A DNA stretch of 64,000 nt from Erwinia aphidicola (GTDB lineage: Bacteria; Pseudomonadota; Gammaproteobacteria; Enterobacterales; Enterobacteriaceae). The DNA is taken from the NCBI RefSeq assembly GCF_024169515.1, contig NZ_JAMKCQ010000001.1, positions 496,001-560,000 of the forward strand, given 5' to 3'. This document shows positions 51,021 to 60,177 of this stretch, piece after piece. The stretch's first letter is position 1. Each line of letters opens with the position of its first letter. Made by a program: the position numbers and the translations under genes. The notes beneath the pieces were generated by a model. The model had not been told where the DNA came from and did not search any database. It saw only the letters and a program-made list of their open reading frames with translations.

Positions 51021-51717
51021 GGATCATCCCTCCCAGTGACGTCAGGTCGTCCCCGATAAACATCATGGCCACCGTGTAGATCGCAGACGGCTGCGGGATA
51101 TTTTTTACCAGCTCGATGGCGGCAGTGGCCACATCGCCGCGTGACGAAAACACCCAGGCGGGGGCTGATTTGGCTTTCAGGTCTTCAAGCCCCGCGCTGA
51201 TGCTGTCCAGCAGGCTGGCGTGTTCGGCGGCGAACTCGCCCAGTCGGGCTTTCAAACCGTCCATGCTGCTGCCCGCGCTGGCCTCCAGTTGCGCCTTTGC
51301 GGTGCGCAGGGCATTCATCGCGGCGCGGCTGGTCGGCACGGAAAGCGGCAGCGAGGGCGGCAGGCTGTTTAGCCCCTTTGCGGGCAGCTGCATTTTTACG
51401 GTGTTAAGTAGTGCGGAAGACTGCGCCAGGCGCGCTACCTGCGTAAACGCCGGGGCCGGAAATACGCTGGTTAGCAGGCCAAGCGACTGCATGAAAGCAT
51501 CATGGGAATCGCCGCACACCATGAACACCGTCAGGTCAGCATCGCCGCCCATACTTGCCAGCTTTCCGGCCAGCCAGTTGACGGCGTTTACCGGGCTGAG
51601 AAACGCGCCGTTATCCGTCTGCTGCCCCAGCCCGTACACCCACGGATGCGCGGGGACAATGGAACAGGTGATCGCCGCCATATCTTCAGGAAAGGCAAGC
51701 ACCGCTTCACGCCACAT
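50992..51717 (-). CDS. Phage protein of unknown function after the fibre chaperone
   Basis: A 241-residue protein with an N-terminal '[24 protein letters not shown]', a predicted coiled-coil region (about 130-185, alanine and leucine rich) and a C-terminal '[26 protein letters not shown]'. No catalytic motif is recognised. It overlaps the tail fibre assembly gene by 11 bases. Probably a tail protein, by location only. Confidence 0.55.
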   Translation of the reverse strand: MWREAVLAFPEDMAAITCSIVPAHPWVYGLGQQTDNGAFLSPVNAVNWLAGKLASMGGDADLTVFMVCGDSHDAFMQSLGLLTSVFPAPAFTQVARLAQSSALLNTVKMQLPAKGLNSLPPSLPLSVPTSRAAMNALRTAKAQLEASAGSSMDGLKARLGEFAAEHASLLDSISAGLEDLKAKSAPAWVFSSRGDVATAAIELVKNIPQPSAIYTVAMMFIGDDLTSLGGMIHDIDSNIRP

Positions 51718-52222
51718 ACGCAGGCACCTCCGGCCACTGGATTTTATCCTGCTGGCTGATGTCGACCCGGTTCAGCATGACCCGATAGCGCTTCCAGGCT
51801 AAAAGCAACTCGCTTTCATCATCAGTTGCGATACCCAGATCAGCGGCATCCTGAAGTGGCGCAATTGCTTCAGCGGCTTTTCTGGCTAACGACGCTTTTT
51901 CAGCTTCCGCAGCTGCCTGCTGTTCTTCCTGCGTCAGTGTGCGCTCTAACGCTTTTTCACCGTCGAAAATCCAGCGACCATCAATGGCGAGCTGAGCGGG
52001 TTTGCGTGCCAGCTCAGCCACATAAAGATCGAGCGGAAAAAGCTCGGACACATCATAAGAAAATGCCCGGATAACGCCGCTGTCGTCATAAACAACTTTT
52101 ACCCGCTTAGACGCGAAATCCTTCTGACTTTCGTACCAGTCCGCCCCATTCTCATCCTGCAAATACAGCACGCTCTCATCTGTATCAGCGGGTTTATACA
52201 GCTTCCATTTTGTCGTATTCAT
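51707..52222 (-). CDS. Tail fibre assembly chaperone (Tfa)
   Basis: A 171-residue Tfa/gpG-family protein that helps trimerise and fold the adjacent tail fibre tip. It has conserved '[26 protein letters not shown]' and a C-terminal '[28 protein letters not shown]', typical of the family. It starts 9 bases after the tail fibre gene. Confidence 0.9.
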   Translation of the reverse strand: MNTTKWKLYKPADTDESVLYLQDENGADWYESQKDFASKRVKVVYDDSGVIRAFSYDVSELFPLDLYVAELARKPAQLAIDGRWIFDGEKALERTLTQEEQQAAAEAEKASLARKAAEAIAPLQDAADLGIATDDESELLLAWKRYRVMLNRVDISQQDKIQWPEVPAYVA

Positions 52223-52231
52223 GTCAGTTCC

Positions 52232-54370
52232 TCATGCGTAAGCCACGGTGACCCATGTACCATTGATAAGCTGCTGGAGCGGGCGGTAATACATGTAACC
52301 AATCTGATTACCTTCATTGCCATTTCCGCCAGTAATAACGCATCCTCGCGGGGCTTCGGTCATGTTCCCGTCAGTAGTTATCTGGCCGCGAGCACCCAGC
52401 CGTACCCCAGTCACATAGCGAGCATTGGCCGCAGCCTGGGTAAAATAACGGGCGTCAAAGTTGGAATAATTACCCGGCTGAATAACGCCATTGCCGTAAA
52501 TGTTCCCTGAAAAGCCCACATCATGCCCAAACTGGCATTTTCCTGTAGCGATATCGACATAGAACGGACGCAGTGAGTTATAACCACCGTAAATATCATT
52601 TTTATCTGTCATCATCAGGTAATGCCTGATGCCGTCATTTCGCCAGAAGACGCCATAACCGTTGTAAGCAATACGGAAGTTATCAGGCTTTGTGGCCTGG
52701 TATTCCGCGCTGCTTCGCAATGGCCCGGTGATATTCAGGCTGCCTGTGTGGGTCAGCAATTCCGACCAGTCAGCTTCGAACCCGAATCTGTCACGGGCAG
52801 ATCGATACCAGATGCCACGATTTTTATAATCAATTCTGAACTGTGCGGATGGACAACTTCCCACGCGCTGATTCAGGTGAAATATCATCTGGGATGATCC
52901 ATCCAGAGACAGGTTATATAAACCGCTTTTAGCATTCCACGCGGGCGCATTTGGCCCGCCTGAGATTGAACCGTCTGGAATTGCATCGACATCAGCCGCT
53001 GAAGGCTTATTTCCGGTGTGATAAATCTCGTACCACGAATTCCACGCCTTGGCGTCACCGTTACGCGTTCTGAAAGCAATCCTTTCTCCCGCGCCGCTGT
53101 ATGAAGCGGAAATAGTGACGTTATAGCCATTACCAGCCCCTGAAAAATCCAGTAGCGAGCCTGTAAAGGGCGGGGCGTTCGGGACATTGCTGTATACAAA
53201 ACTCGTCGCGTTTGCGGGAAGATCGTTCGCATCAGCAACGTTACCCACAGACGGGTCACGCTGTGCCCTGATATTTGTTACAGCCAGCGCTTTCACGTCT
53301 TCCGCTGAAAGGTCAAAATCACTGGTTAGCTGGTGCCCGTTGATTTTGCGCGTGTTAGGCACCGCGTTAACAATGCGCGGATCGTTGCCTGCTGCCACCG
53401 TTCCGGCAGCGGTGCCAACATCCAGCAGTGACGCCCCTTTCAGCTTTAGTGCTTCTCGCGCTTTCGGGATACTGTCTAAATCAGACAGGTTCCTGTCTTT
53501 ACGGGCGTAGGCGCTGGCTCCGCCCTGGTCAGCCAGCGAACCTTTAGGCCGCAGGTCCGTGATGTTTCCCGCAGCGTCAATGCTGGCCACCGCAAACACG
53601 TAGTGCTGACGGCCATCCGCCACGTAATCTGCCAGGCTGGCGGCAACCTTAATCGCCGTCTCAACGGCCCAGACGCTGGTCAGCGTTCCCTTAAAACAGA
53701 CGTCCAGCCAGACTTTGACGGGCTTTGTGGTCAGTGTCAGGGGCTGACTGGCGGCCAGCTGCGTGCGCAGCCCTGCTACGTACCCCACGCCCGGCGCAAT
53801 GCTGTAACTGCTGCCCGATTTCGTCACCAGGTAGCCGTTATCAAAAAATGCCGCCGCGCCATAAATATCGACGTTCTCAATCCTCTGGCGTTCATCAACA
53901 CCGCCCAGGCGGGCAGTAAAATCAATCTGCCACGTTTCGGCGGGCGTGGTGATCTGCGTCTCAGCCTGCGCGCCGTTGTACTCCATCACAAAAGAGCGCG
54001 TCAGCACGTTGCCCTGCTGCCCTGCCGCGTTTTTTACCTTCTGCTGCACCGGGGCATGAACAATCATCGCCACGGTGTTGGTGGCTTTGTTAATCAGGCC
54101 AATCCAGTTAAATGCAAAGTCGCCCACGTCAGCGCCCAGCGTGACGGAATAGGCCACCGCGTTTTCATTGATAACCCCCGCCTGGCTGACGTCCTGACGA
54201 TGCACAATCTGCGCGGCAGGCGGCAACCCTTCGCTGCGGTTGATTGGCGCAGCCGGATCGAGGCCCGGCACGTTGGCCAGTACAAACCCGTCCAGCAGTA
54301 CGGGCGCGCCGCTGACGGCCTGCCGTGCTTTCCACTGCTCAAAAGCCAGCGTTATAATGGTCTGAGACAT
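52232..54370 (-). CDS. Tail fibre protein
   Basis: A 712-residue fibre. The N-terminal domain (about 1-160, 'ALGxDVGDFAFNWIGLINKATN' type) attaches to the baseplate, as in P2 gpH/DUF3751 proteins. The middle carries fibre repeats such as 'KINGHQLTSDFDLSAEDVKAL'. The C-terminal half (about 380-712) is rich in Gly, Asn and Tyr and would form the receptor-binding tip. Its DNA looks less GC-rich toward the tip end. It sits between gpI and Tfa. Confidence 0.9.
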   Translation of the reverse strand: MSQTIITLAFEQWKARQAVSGAPVLLDGFVLANVPGLDPAAPINRSEGLPPAAQIVHRQDVSQAGVINENAVAYSVTLGADVGDFAFNWIGLINKATNTVAMIVHAPVQQKVKNAAGQQGNVLTRSFVMEYNGAQAETQITTPAETWQIDFTARLGGVDERQRIENVDIYGAAAFFDNGYLVTKSGSSYSIAPGVGYVAGLRTQLAASQPLTLTTKPVKVWLDVCFKGTLTSVWAVETAIKVAASLADYVADGRQHYVFAVASIDAAGNITDLRPKGSLADQGGASAYARKDRNLSDLDSIPKAREALKLKGASLLDVGTAAGTVAAGNDPRIVNAVPNTRKINGHQLTSDFDLSAEDVKALAVTNIRAQRDPSVGNVADANDLPANATSFVYSNVPNAPPFTGSLLDFSGAGNGYNVTISASYSGAGERIAFRTRNGDAKAWNSWYEIYHTGNKPSAADVDAIPDGSISGGPNAPAWNAKSGLYNLSLDGSSQMIFHLNQRVGSCPSAQFRIDYKNRGIWYRSARDRFGFEADWSELLTHTGSLNITGPLRSSAEYQATKPDNFRIAYNGYGVFWRNDGIRHYLMMTDKNDIYGGYNSLRPFYVDIATGKCQFGHDVGFSGNIYGNGVIQPGNYSNFDARYFTQAAANARYVTGVRLGARGQITTDGNMTEAPRGCVITGGNGNEGNQIGYMYYRPLQQLINGTWVTVAYA

Positions 54371-54372
54371 CC

Positions 54373-54975
54373 CTAATCCCCCAGTGATGCGCCAAACGTG
54401 GCGCGGTTAGTGGCTGTTGCGGCCAGCGTGCTGGCGGTGTAAACGATGTATTCCCCGCCGTACCATCCGGCGCTGATCGCAATGTTATTCGCCGTAATCA
54501 CTTCGAACCGGTAGCGGCGACAGGTGCGCCCGTACTGCTGAATGATCAGCATGAGTAGCTCAGGGTTTTCAGACAGCTGGCCGTCCGTGACCCGGACGGT
54601 AATCACGTCCCAGTCAATGCCCGGCTGGCGCTCCTGCAGCTCGACGTAACCAATACCCAGCCGCCTGAAGATAGCGATAAACCCGGCCACTGAACCCGCG
54701 TCACGAGCATTGATAAAGGCATACGCCACGCGCCTGCGGTAGAGCGCCAGCCCCTCACCGTTGAACCGGGTAATGTCGCGCTGCCATGCCAGCAGCCCGA
54801 GCAAAGACTCGCTACACGTCAGCGGATCAAACTGGTTAAGTGGCCAGTTAATCCAGCTCCAGACCTTCGCCCAGAACCTGCGGGCCGCCCGTAGCAGCGC
54901 GGCAGGCTCGCCGCGATTCATCCATGAGGGCAACGTAATCCCGGACAGCATTTTATTAAAATCAGTCATGTTCAA
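54373..54975 (-). CDS. Baseplate/tail protein I
   Basis: A 200-residue P2 gpI-like protein at the baseplate edge that links baseplate and fibre. The conserved block 'WSWINWPLNQFDPLTCSESLLGLLAWQRDITRFNGEG' is typical. It overlaps the gpJ-like gene by 14 bases and ends 2 bases before the fibre gene. Confidence 0.83.
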   Translation of the reverse strand: MNMTDFNKMLSGITLPSWMNRGEPAALLRAARRFWAKVWSWINWPLNQFDPLTCSESLLGLLAWQRDITRFNGEGLALYRRRVAYAFINARDAGSVAGFIAIFRRLGIGYVELQERQPGIDWDVITVRVTDGQLSENPELLMLIIQQYGRTCRRYRFEVITANNIAISAGWYGGEYIVYTASTLAATATNRATFGASLGD

Positions 54976-56146
54976 GGCTCAGCGTCAGCGACGACAGGCG
55001 CGGCACGCTCAGCCCGCTCACGATGTCGTCCAGTGAAAATTTCAGCGAATCCACCACCGGGAAGGTTTTGTGGATCTCGCGACCAAGGTTTGAGAAGGAA
55101 AAACGCGAATACGGCCACGTCTTCAGCACGCTGTAATTGCCGTTTTCACGAAAGGCGCAGCGGATAAGGTTCTCAACGCCGCCCAGCAGCTCCGCCCGGC
55201 CCTCTGCCGTCATATTGTCCGGGTTAGTGATAAACACCTTCACGGTCAGCGCGTGCTGCGTTTCCGGCATGGCCATGCACTGCATATCGTCGCCGTGGCC
55301 GTGATGCCCCTGGGTGTTCACGTAGTCATTGACCGCATCAATAAAGGGCTGAGACGTCACGCCGCTGTCCAGCAGCAGGTAAGCGTTAGCCGTTCCCGGC
55401 CCGCGAGGGGCATCGTGCAGAAAGAAAATTCTGTCAGTGCTCAGCCCCACCACCCCGGCGATCATGCTGCGGTACACCGCGTCAGTGTGATAACTGCCTA
55501 CGAGGTTGAACTGATTGCGGGCGCGGTCCCTCAGCTCGTCGTCAGACTCTTCATCGGCACCCGGTGACGTCAGCCAGTCCTCGCCGTTTTCAACGCGGGC
55601 GATCCCGGCCACGGCTACGGGTAAAATCCGGTAGTAGCCCGGCGCGAGGTTCCACGCTCCGCCCGTGCCGGAAGCCATCACCGCAATCTGCGCATCCGCC
55701 TGGCCACTCTCGATGGTCACATCGCTGATGGTCGTCAGGGCGTACACCACCCCGTTAATGCGCTCAGTCTGGACGACCGTCCCGGCCTTCACCGTCACCA
55801 CGCTCTTTGCATCCTGCTTGATGAAGCGGATCACACCCTGCGCGGCGGTGGCGGGTTTTGGCGTGACGTTCACCGCCCACGCCAGCAGCCGCAGCATGGA
55901 ACCGCTAGCGGTGGCCAGAAACATGCTGGCCATCACCGTGGTGGCCAGGGCTTTTATCAGCCACATGACGGGGGCAATCACAATCGCCGTAATCAACCGC
56001 CAGAACGGTGACATGCGCGATGTGTTGGTGATAATCCCCTCGCTTTTAACGATGGCGTCAAACTCCTGCCGCACGGCGTCAGCAGTGACCGGGACGCCGT
56101 TTTGTTTCAGCACCTCGGTAAAATCCACCTCTGGCTTATTGTTCAC
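54962..56146 (-). CDS. Baseplate wedge protein J
   Basis: A 394-residue gpJ/Mu gp47-family wedge protein. It has a helical hydrophobic N-terminal part, then the family core 'SPGADEESDDELRDRARNQFNLVGSYHTDAVYRSMIAGVVGLSTDRIFF'. It is longer than P2 gpJ. It overlaps the preceding small wedge gene by 4 bases. Confidence 0.87.
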   Translation of the reverse strand: MNNKPEVDFTEVLKQNGVPVTADAVRQEFDAIVKSEGIITNTSRMSPFWRLITAIVIAPVMWLIKALATTVMASMFLATASGSMLRLLAWAVNVTPKPATAAQGVIRFIKQDAKSVVTVKAGTVVQTERINGVVYALTTISDVTIESGQADAQIAVMASGTGGAWNLAPGYYRILPVAVAGIARVENGEDWLTSPGADEESDDELRDRARNQFNLVGSYHTDAVYRSMIAGVVGLSTDRIFFLHDAPRGPGTANAYLLLDSGVTSQPFIDAVNDYVNTQGHHGHGDDMQCMAMPETQHALTVKVFITNPDNMTAEGRAELLGGVENLIRCAFRENGNYSVLKTWPYSRFSFSNLGREIHKTFPVVDSLKFSLDDIVSGLSVPRLSSLTLSLEHD

Positions 56147-56472
56147 AGCGTCACCCCCGCGTTAATCGTTCCGAATTCGTAGGTTTGCGCGGTCACAAAT
56201 AACCGCTTTGCGCTTTCTTCCTCAATAACCACCGTTCCGGGAATAATTCGCTCATCACTTTCAACCAGTAATTCCAGCTGCGTGAATATATCCGCACGCA
56301 TTATCGTCCCGCGCTCCGCAATCAGCTCCACAATCAGCCCGGACTCAATAATGGCGTGGACAATATCCTGTCCAATACTTTGCTGGTTATTACAGGTAAC
56401 AGGCTCATTACCCGTATTGAGCGTGAAATTACCGTCATTAATCAGCAGGTCGATATACAGTAAATCCGCCAT
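56143..56472 (-). CDS. Small baseplate protein (DUF2590-type, gp25-like position)
   Basis: A 109-residue protein 'MADLLYIDLLINDGNFTLN...'. It holds the place of P2 gpW/T4 gp25 between tape measure and gpJ, and recalls DUF2590 of HP1-like phages. The start at 56472 overlaps the tape measure stop (TGATG) with AGGAG upstream, preferred over ATG at 56490. Confidence 0.72.
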   Translation of the reverse strand: MADLLYIDLLINDGNFTLNTGNEPVTCNNQQSIGQDIVHAIIESGLIVELIAERGTIMRADIFTQLELLVESDERIIPGTVVIEEESAKRLFVTAQTYEFGTINAGVTL

Positions 56473-58592
56473 CAGTTCATCTCCTGCCATTCCATTAACT
56501 GCCCCGGCGTCATTCCGTTCACGGCGTTAATTTCGACTTTCTCAATGCGCCTGCTGTTATCCGTGACGCTCTTATTGTTGCTGGAGAGCGTTTTATTAAT
56601 TCCGCCCTTATCCAGATTATTCAGGCTTCCGCCCGTTGACAGCGTGTTATCAATCACCGGGGGCTGCGGGTCCGGTACGCCACCGATTAAATCAATATCA
56701 ATACCGGGGATCATATTGAGTTTTTCAATCAGCCAGTTTAATGAACTCATGGCGGTGCGCTTCACCGAAGCCCAGACGTTGCCGAACACGTTCATAATGC
56801 CGCTGGCCACGTTCCCCAGCGTTTTCATAATGGAGAAATTTTCCAGCAGCGCGATAAAGCTGTTCCACCCCTCTGTGATGAACGCCCAGGCTTTTGTAAA
56901 CACGCTACCCACCCACTGCACTGCACTGGCCACCACCTGAAACGCGCCGATTTGCATGATTGTTGCGGTTACCCGGTCCCACGCGCCAGTCATGAGCAAC
57001 TCCAGGCTGTTCCAGCCATCCCCAATAAACGCCCAGGCCTGTATAAACACCCCGGCCACCCACGCCACCGCGTTGGCCACCGCCTGAAATGCGCTGGTAT
57101 TCATAATGGCCGCTTTTACCTGTTCCCAGTGCGTCACCAGCAGATAGCACCCCGCTACCAGCGCCGCAACCAGACCCACAATCAGCAGGATCGGCCAGCT
57201 CATAAAATTGATGGCCACGCCGGATGTAATTGCCGCCATTCGCACGGCCAGCATCACACCGCGCAGGGTTTTCATGATGAAGTTAAACGCCACCACCGCC
57301 TTTTGCGCCACCCACAGCGCCGCCGTATAGGAGCGAACCACGAAAACCAGCAGCGCCCATACGCCCCTCAGCCCTCTGACGATAAACCCGCTAACGCCCA
57401 TGACAACGTTAGCCCCTGCACCCACTGCCGCGAAACTCAGGACAGCCATCGCCGCGTAGCCCACCACGCGGGCGATGTTGGGAAACATCTGCATCCAGCG
57501 GGCGAAAGTCTGCCCCATATCCGCCAGGCGGTTGAGCAGCGGATAGATAACCGGTATCAGCGTCAGGCCAATCACGCGGCGGATGGCCGTCAGGATTTCC
57601 ATAAACCGATCCCATGGCTTAACCATCTTGCTGGCCATCTCCTGCGCCCGCTTCAGCCCGTCACTGCCGCCCAGCTCGGTGATGTTGCGCTGGAGCACGT
57701 CAACATTGCCCCACAGCTGCTTGACTACCGCCGAACTGTCCCCGAAAGCCGCATCAAGCTCGGCCTGCGCCTTAAGATTCCCCTCAATGCTCTTACCGTA
57801 TTTGCCCTGTAGCTTGATGAGCATTTCCGGCATCGAGAGCATTTTCCCGGCTGAGTCTTTGAAGCTCAGCCCCAGCTTTTTGGCCCCTTCCGTGGCCGTG
57901 GTCATGAACCCTTCATAAGCGCTGCTGGCTTCCGTGCCCAGCGTGCGGCGCAGCTGGCCCATGACGGCCATCTGTTCATCAATCCCGATCCCGAAGTTGG
58001 AACCCACCCCGCGCGCGCCCTCCATCAAATCCTTGATAGCGGCCATGTCCGTGCCAAAGGTGTTTTTCATGTACGCCATTTTTCCGGCAAGCTCGTCAGC
58101 AAACTGCACCTTACCAACCTGGTCCGCATAACTTTTAAAGTTGGCGAACATCTGCCCCATAAACTCAGCGGACTCTGCCGCCGTTCCACCCACCGCTGCG
58201 GCGATGATGTTTGCCGTGCGGGTCAGCTGCGGCAGCTCCTTAGCTGTCAGTCCGGCAATCGAGGCATTGATATCCCCGGTAGACTGCACGAACTCCACCG
58301 CGCTGCGCCCGTAGGTCATGGCGAAGGTGTTCGCATCACGCTCGATGGCTTTCAGTGCGCCGCTGTCGATACCCCGCGCCGCCTGTTCCTGTAGCGTGTC
58401 GTACATTTCAATCGCCGGACCCAGCGCCCCTTTTATGGCCAGACCGACACCCAGCAGGCCCGCACCACCCACGGCGATGCGCTGGAATGATACACGGGAT
58501 TTATCGGCAAATGACGTCACCGACCCCTGCGCCTGTTTTAATGGCCGGGTGATTTTGTCGATCAGCGATAAAGTAAATTCCAGTGATTTCAT
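56472..58592 (-). CDS. Tail tape measure protein
   Basis: A 706-residue protein with an N-terminal 'FTLSLIDKITRPLKQAQGSVTSFADK' and the PhageMin_tail-like region ('AAVGGTAAESAEFMGQMFANFKSYADQVGKV'). A hydrophobic middle (about 375-500) contains several TM-like helices used for membrane insertion during DNA ejection. It sets tail length. Its ATG overlaps the stop of the frameshifted chaperone extension (ATGA). Confidence 0.93.
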   Translation of the reverse strand: MKSLEFTLSLIDKITRPLKQAQGSVTSFADKSRVSFQRIAVGGAGLLGVGLAIKGALGPAIEMYDTLQEQAARGIDSGALKAIERDANTFAMTYGRSAVEFVQSTGDINASIAGLTAKELPQLTRTANIIAAAVGGTAAESAEFMGQMFANFKSYADQVGKVQFADELAGKMAYMKNTFGTDMAAIKDLMEGARGVGSNFGIGIDEQMAVMGQLRRTLGTEASSAYEGFMTTATEGAKKLGLSFKDSAGKMLSMPEMLIKLQGKYGKSIEGNLKAQAELDAAFGDSSAVVKQLWGNVDVLQRNITELGGSDGLKRAQEMASKMVKPWDRFMEILTAIRRVIGLTLIPVIYPLLNRLADMGQTFARWMQMFPNIARVVGYAAMAVLSFAAVGAGANVVMGVSGFIVRGLRGVWALLVFVVRSYTAALWVAQKAVVAFNFIMKTLRGVMLAVRMAAITSGVAINFMSWPILLIVGLVAALVAGCYLLVTHWEQVKAAIMNTSAFQAVANAVAWVAGVFIQAWAFIGDGWNSLELLMTGAWDRVTATIMQIGAFQVVASAVQWVGSVFTKAWAFITEGWNSFIALLENFSIMKTLGNVASGIMNVFGNVWASVKRTAMSSLNWLIEKLNMIPGIDIDLIGGVPDPQPPVIDNTLSTGGSLNNLDKGGINKTLSSNNKSVTDNSRRIEKVEINAVNGMTPGQLMEWQEMN

Positions 58593-59040
58593 TCTTTGCC
58601 TTTAAATGCCAGCGCCACGCCATTAGCCACGGAAATACGCTGATATTCCCAGTGCCGGTTATCGAGCCACAGCGCGGCGGCGAGACTGTCCTCACTATTA
58701 TCCTCATGGGGTAAATAGTGACGCCGCAAAATAACGTATTGTTCGAGTCCGTTAGATTCTATGTTACGGACCCGCTCGGTTAGTTTTTTACCGTAATTTC
58801 CAGCTCTGGCGTGTATTCTTCCAGCAGCTTACCGACAATCTGAAGCGTAGCGCCGGGGATTTCCATAAACTTCAGCAAGGCTTCTTTACTGCCTGCCTCA
58901 ACGGTGCGAACCAGAAAGTTATGCGCCGGGGCAACTTTATTATTCATCGCCACTTCGTTGATGTATTTATTGTAAGTCGCCATATCAGGGTTAAAGGTGA
59001 TATCCACGCCAGCGATATTCAGTACAATTGATTTAGCCAT
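58589..59040 (-). other. Tail assembly chaperone extension made by -1 frameshift (TAC-T)
   Basis: The slippery heptamer A-AAA-AAC (58789-58783 on the minus strand) lies in the correct phase, directly before the TAA stop of the 86-residue chaperone. A -1 slip continues from CTA at 58783 through 64 sense codons with no stop, to TGA at 58589-58591, overlapping the tape measure ATG. The product would be 150 residues. It is analogous to lambda G/GT and P2 E/E'. No start codon or ribosome site serves the extension alone. Confidence 0.85.
58780..59040 (-). CDS. Tail assembly chaperone
   Basis: An 86-residue acidic protein starting MAKSIVLNIAGVDITFNPDM and ending ELEITVKN. By size, position (between the lysis genes and the tape measure) and the frameshift at its end it is the tail assembly chaperone, which coats the tape measure during tube assembly. 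Its ATG overlaps the Rz1-like gene by 8 bases. Confidence 0.83.
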   Translation of the reverse strand: MAKSIVLNIAGVDITFNPDMATYNKYINEVAMNNKVAPAHNFLVRTVEAGSKEALLKFMEIPGATLQIVGKLLEEYTPELEITVKN

Positions 59041-59326
59041 TATTAATTTTCTCTCTCAGTAAAATTTCGTCGATTAGCTGGTTATGTCGCGCCGCGCACT
59101 GGCTGTATAACTCCAGATAAATTAACAGCGCACTGGCGGCACTTTTTCCGTCATTTCCCGCGAGGCGCGGAAGCTGAAGCGGGCATTTGATTATCACGCT
59201 CTCCTGAAAGGGTACGCTCTGCCTTTTCGGTGGCGGTGTTGAACAGGCTGATATAGTCATCAGACAGACAATCGTTAGCAAAAACTGGCCGGGCCAGCTC
59301 CGCGTATATCTCTTTTGGCGGCGCAT
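59033..59326 (-). CDS. Rz1-like outer-membrane spanin lipoprotein
   Basis: A 97-residue lipoprotein lying largely out of phase inside the Rz gene and extending 118 bases past it. The basic N terminus MRRQKRYTRSWPGQ, a hydrophobic stretch and lipobox ISAC are followed by the proline-rich 'STPPPK' typical of Rz1. ATG at 59326 is preferred over 59353. Together with Rz it would fuse inner and outer membranes at lysis. Confidence 0.78.
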   Translation of the reverse strand: MRRQKRYTRSWPGQFLLTIVCLMTISACSTPPPKRQSVPFQESVIIKCPLQLPRLAGNDGKSAASALLIYLELYSQCAARHNQLIDEILLREKINNG

Positions 59327-59531
59327 TGCGCAGTGCCTCCAGCTTGTTTTCAAGCGTGCGGGCTGACTGGCTCGCGATGGACGTTGCCGCCTCTGCCGCC
59401 CTGCTGCCCGCTTTTTCAGCAGCGCGTTCCGTCACCAGATCGATGCTGTCGCGCTGCCACTCCTTCGCCTGCCACCCCGCACCGAACGCCAGCAGCAGGG
59501 CCAGCACATAGAACAGCGTGCTGCGTGCCAT
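59151..59531 (-). CDS. Rz-like inner-membrane spanin
   Basis: A 126-residue protein with one N-terminal TM helix (about 5-18, 'TLFYVLALLLAFGAGWQA') followed by an alanine/glutamate-rich coiled-coil periplasmic region. It immediately follows the endolysin gene (stop/start overlap) and carries the embedded Rz1-like gene. Confidence 0.8.
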   Translation of the reverse strand: MARSTLFYVLALLLAFGAGWQAKEWQRDSIDLVTERAAEKAGSRAAEAATSIASQSARTLENKLEALRNAPPKEIYAELARPVFANDCLSDDYISLFNTATEKAERTLSGERDNQMPASASAPRGK

Positions 59532-59872
59532 CAGCGCACCCCGTTGTGCTCAAGGCTGAAGTGGTTTCCGTCAGGGTTTGACTTAAAGCGCCCGCCCCAG
59601 CTGCCCCCGATAGATTCCCAGAATTCGCCCAGCGCCCGGTAATCCTCGGTGCGGGTTTTATATTCGCCGTTAATGAACAGGTTGAAGTCCACCGCCAGGC
59701 GCTGCGTATGCAGGCTGTTGCTGATGCCCGTTCCCTTGCCTGCATTGATGCGTGCCTGCTCCGGCGTGCGGTACGCCTCGCCAAAGGTCAGGCGCATCCC
59801 GTTCTCTCCGGCAAAGTTAATCAGCTGCGCCACAAGCGCGGTAAACAGCTGCTGTTTTTCACTCAGTGTCAT
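59531..59872 (-). CDS. M15-family peptidoglycan endopeptidase (endolysin)
   Basis: A 113-residue zinc peptidase. Zinc ligands fit His55 and Asp62 in 'SLHTQRLAVDFNLF' and His104 in 'GNHFSLEHNG'. It would cut the L-Ala-D-Glu or related cross-bridge bond. There is no signal peptide, so it needs the holin for export. It overlaps the holin gene by 4 bases. Confidence 0.9.
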   Translation of the reverse strand: MTLSEKQQLFTALVAQLINFAGENGMRLTFGEAYRTPEQARINAGKGTGISNSLHTQRLAVDFNLFINGEYKTRTEDYRALGEFWESIGGSWGGRFKSNPDGNHFSLEHNGVR

Positions 59873-60168
59873 ACTGGTTTTTTCCCCGTCAGTAACGTAC
59901 TGCCCTTACGTTTAAGCCACAGCTCAATAGCCTGGTGGCCAGCGATACCCAACCCGGACCCGATACCCAGAATGGCCGTCAGCGAAAGGCCCGGTATCCA
60001 CACCAGCACGGCTCCTGCCACCATTGAGGCCGCCGATCCCAGAATAATCCGCCCAATGAAAAGGCGGGGTGTAACCTGCTCAGGGCTTACCAGAAGGTTT
60101 CCCAGTGCGATCAGTGCGCCCGTAAACAGCAGCAGCAAAATCGCCATGACGCCTTTTTCTTCCTGCAT
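59869..60168 (-). CDS. Phage holin
   Basis: A 99-residue membrane protein with three predicted helices (about 8-26, 34-57 and 62-86), a basic C terminus 'LKRKGSTLLTGKKP' and a class I layout. It is next to the endolysin. It starts 9 bases after the tail tube gene. ATG at 60168 has AAGGG upstream; an internal ATG seven codons later could give a shorter form. Confidence 0.85.
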   Translation of the reverse strand: MQEEKGVMAILLLLFTGALIALGNLLVSPEQVTPRLFIGRIILGSAASMVAGAVLVWIPGLSLTAILGIGSGLGIAGHQAIELWLKRKGSTLLTGKKPV

Positions 60169-60177
60169 TTCCCGCCC

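Noticed and set aside
56952..57812. 286-codon plus-strand ORF inside the tape measure gene
   Set aside because: Antisense shadow with His/Arg/Pro-rich low-complexity translation.
58501..58707. 68-codon minus-strand ORF between the tail chaperone and tape measure
   Set aside because: It is the wrong frame. The -1 extension of the chaperone explains this interval fully and ends at the tape measure start.
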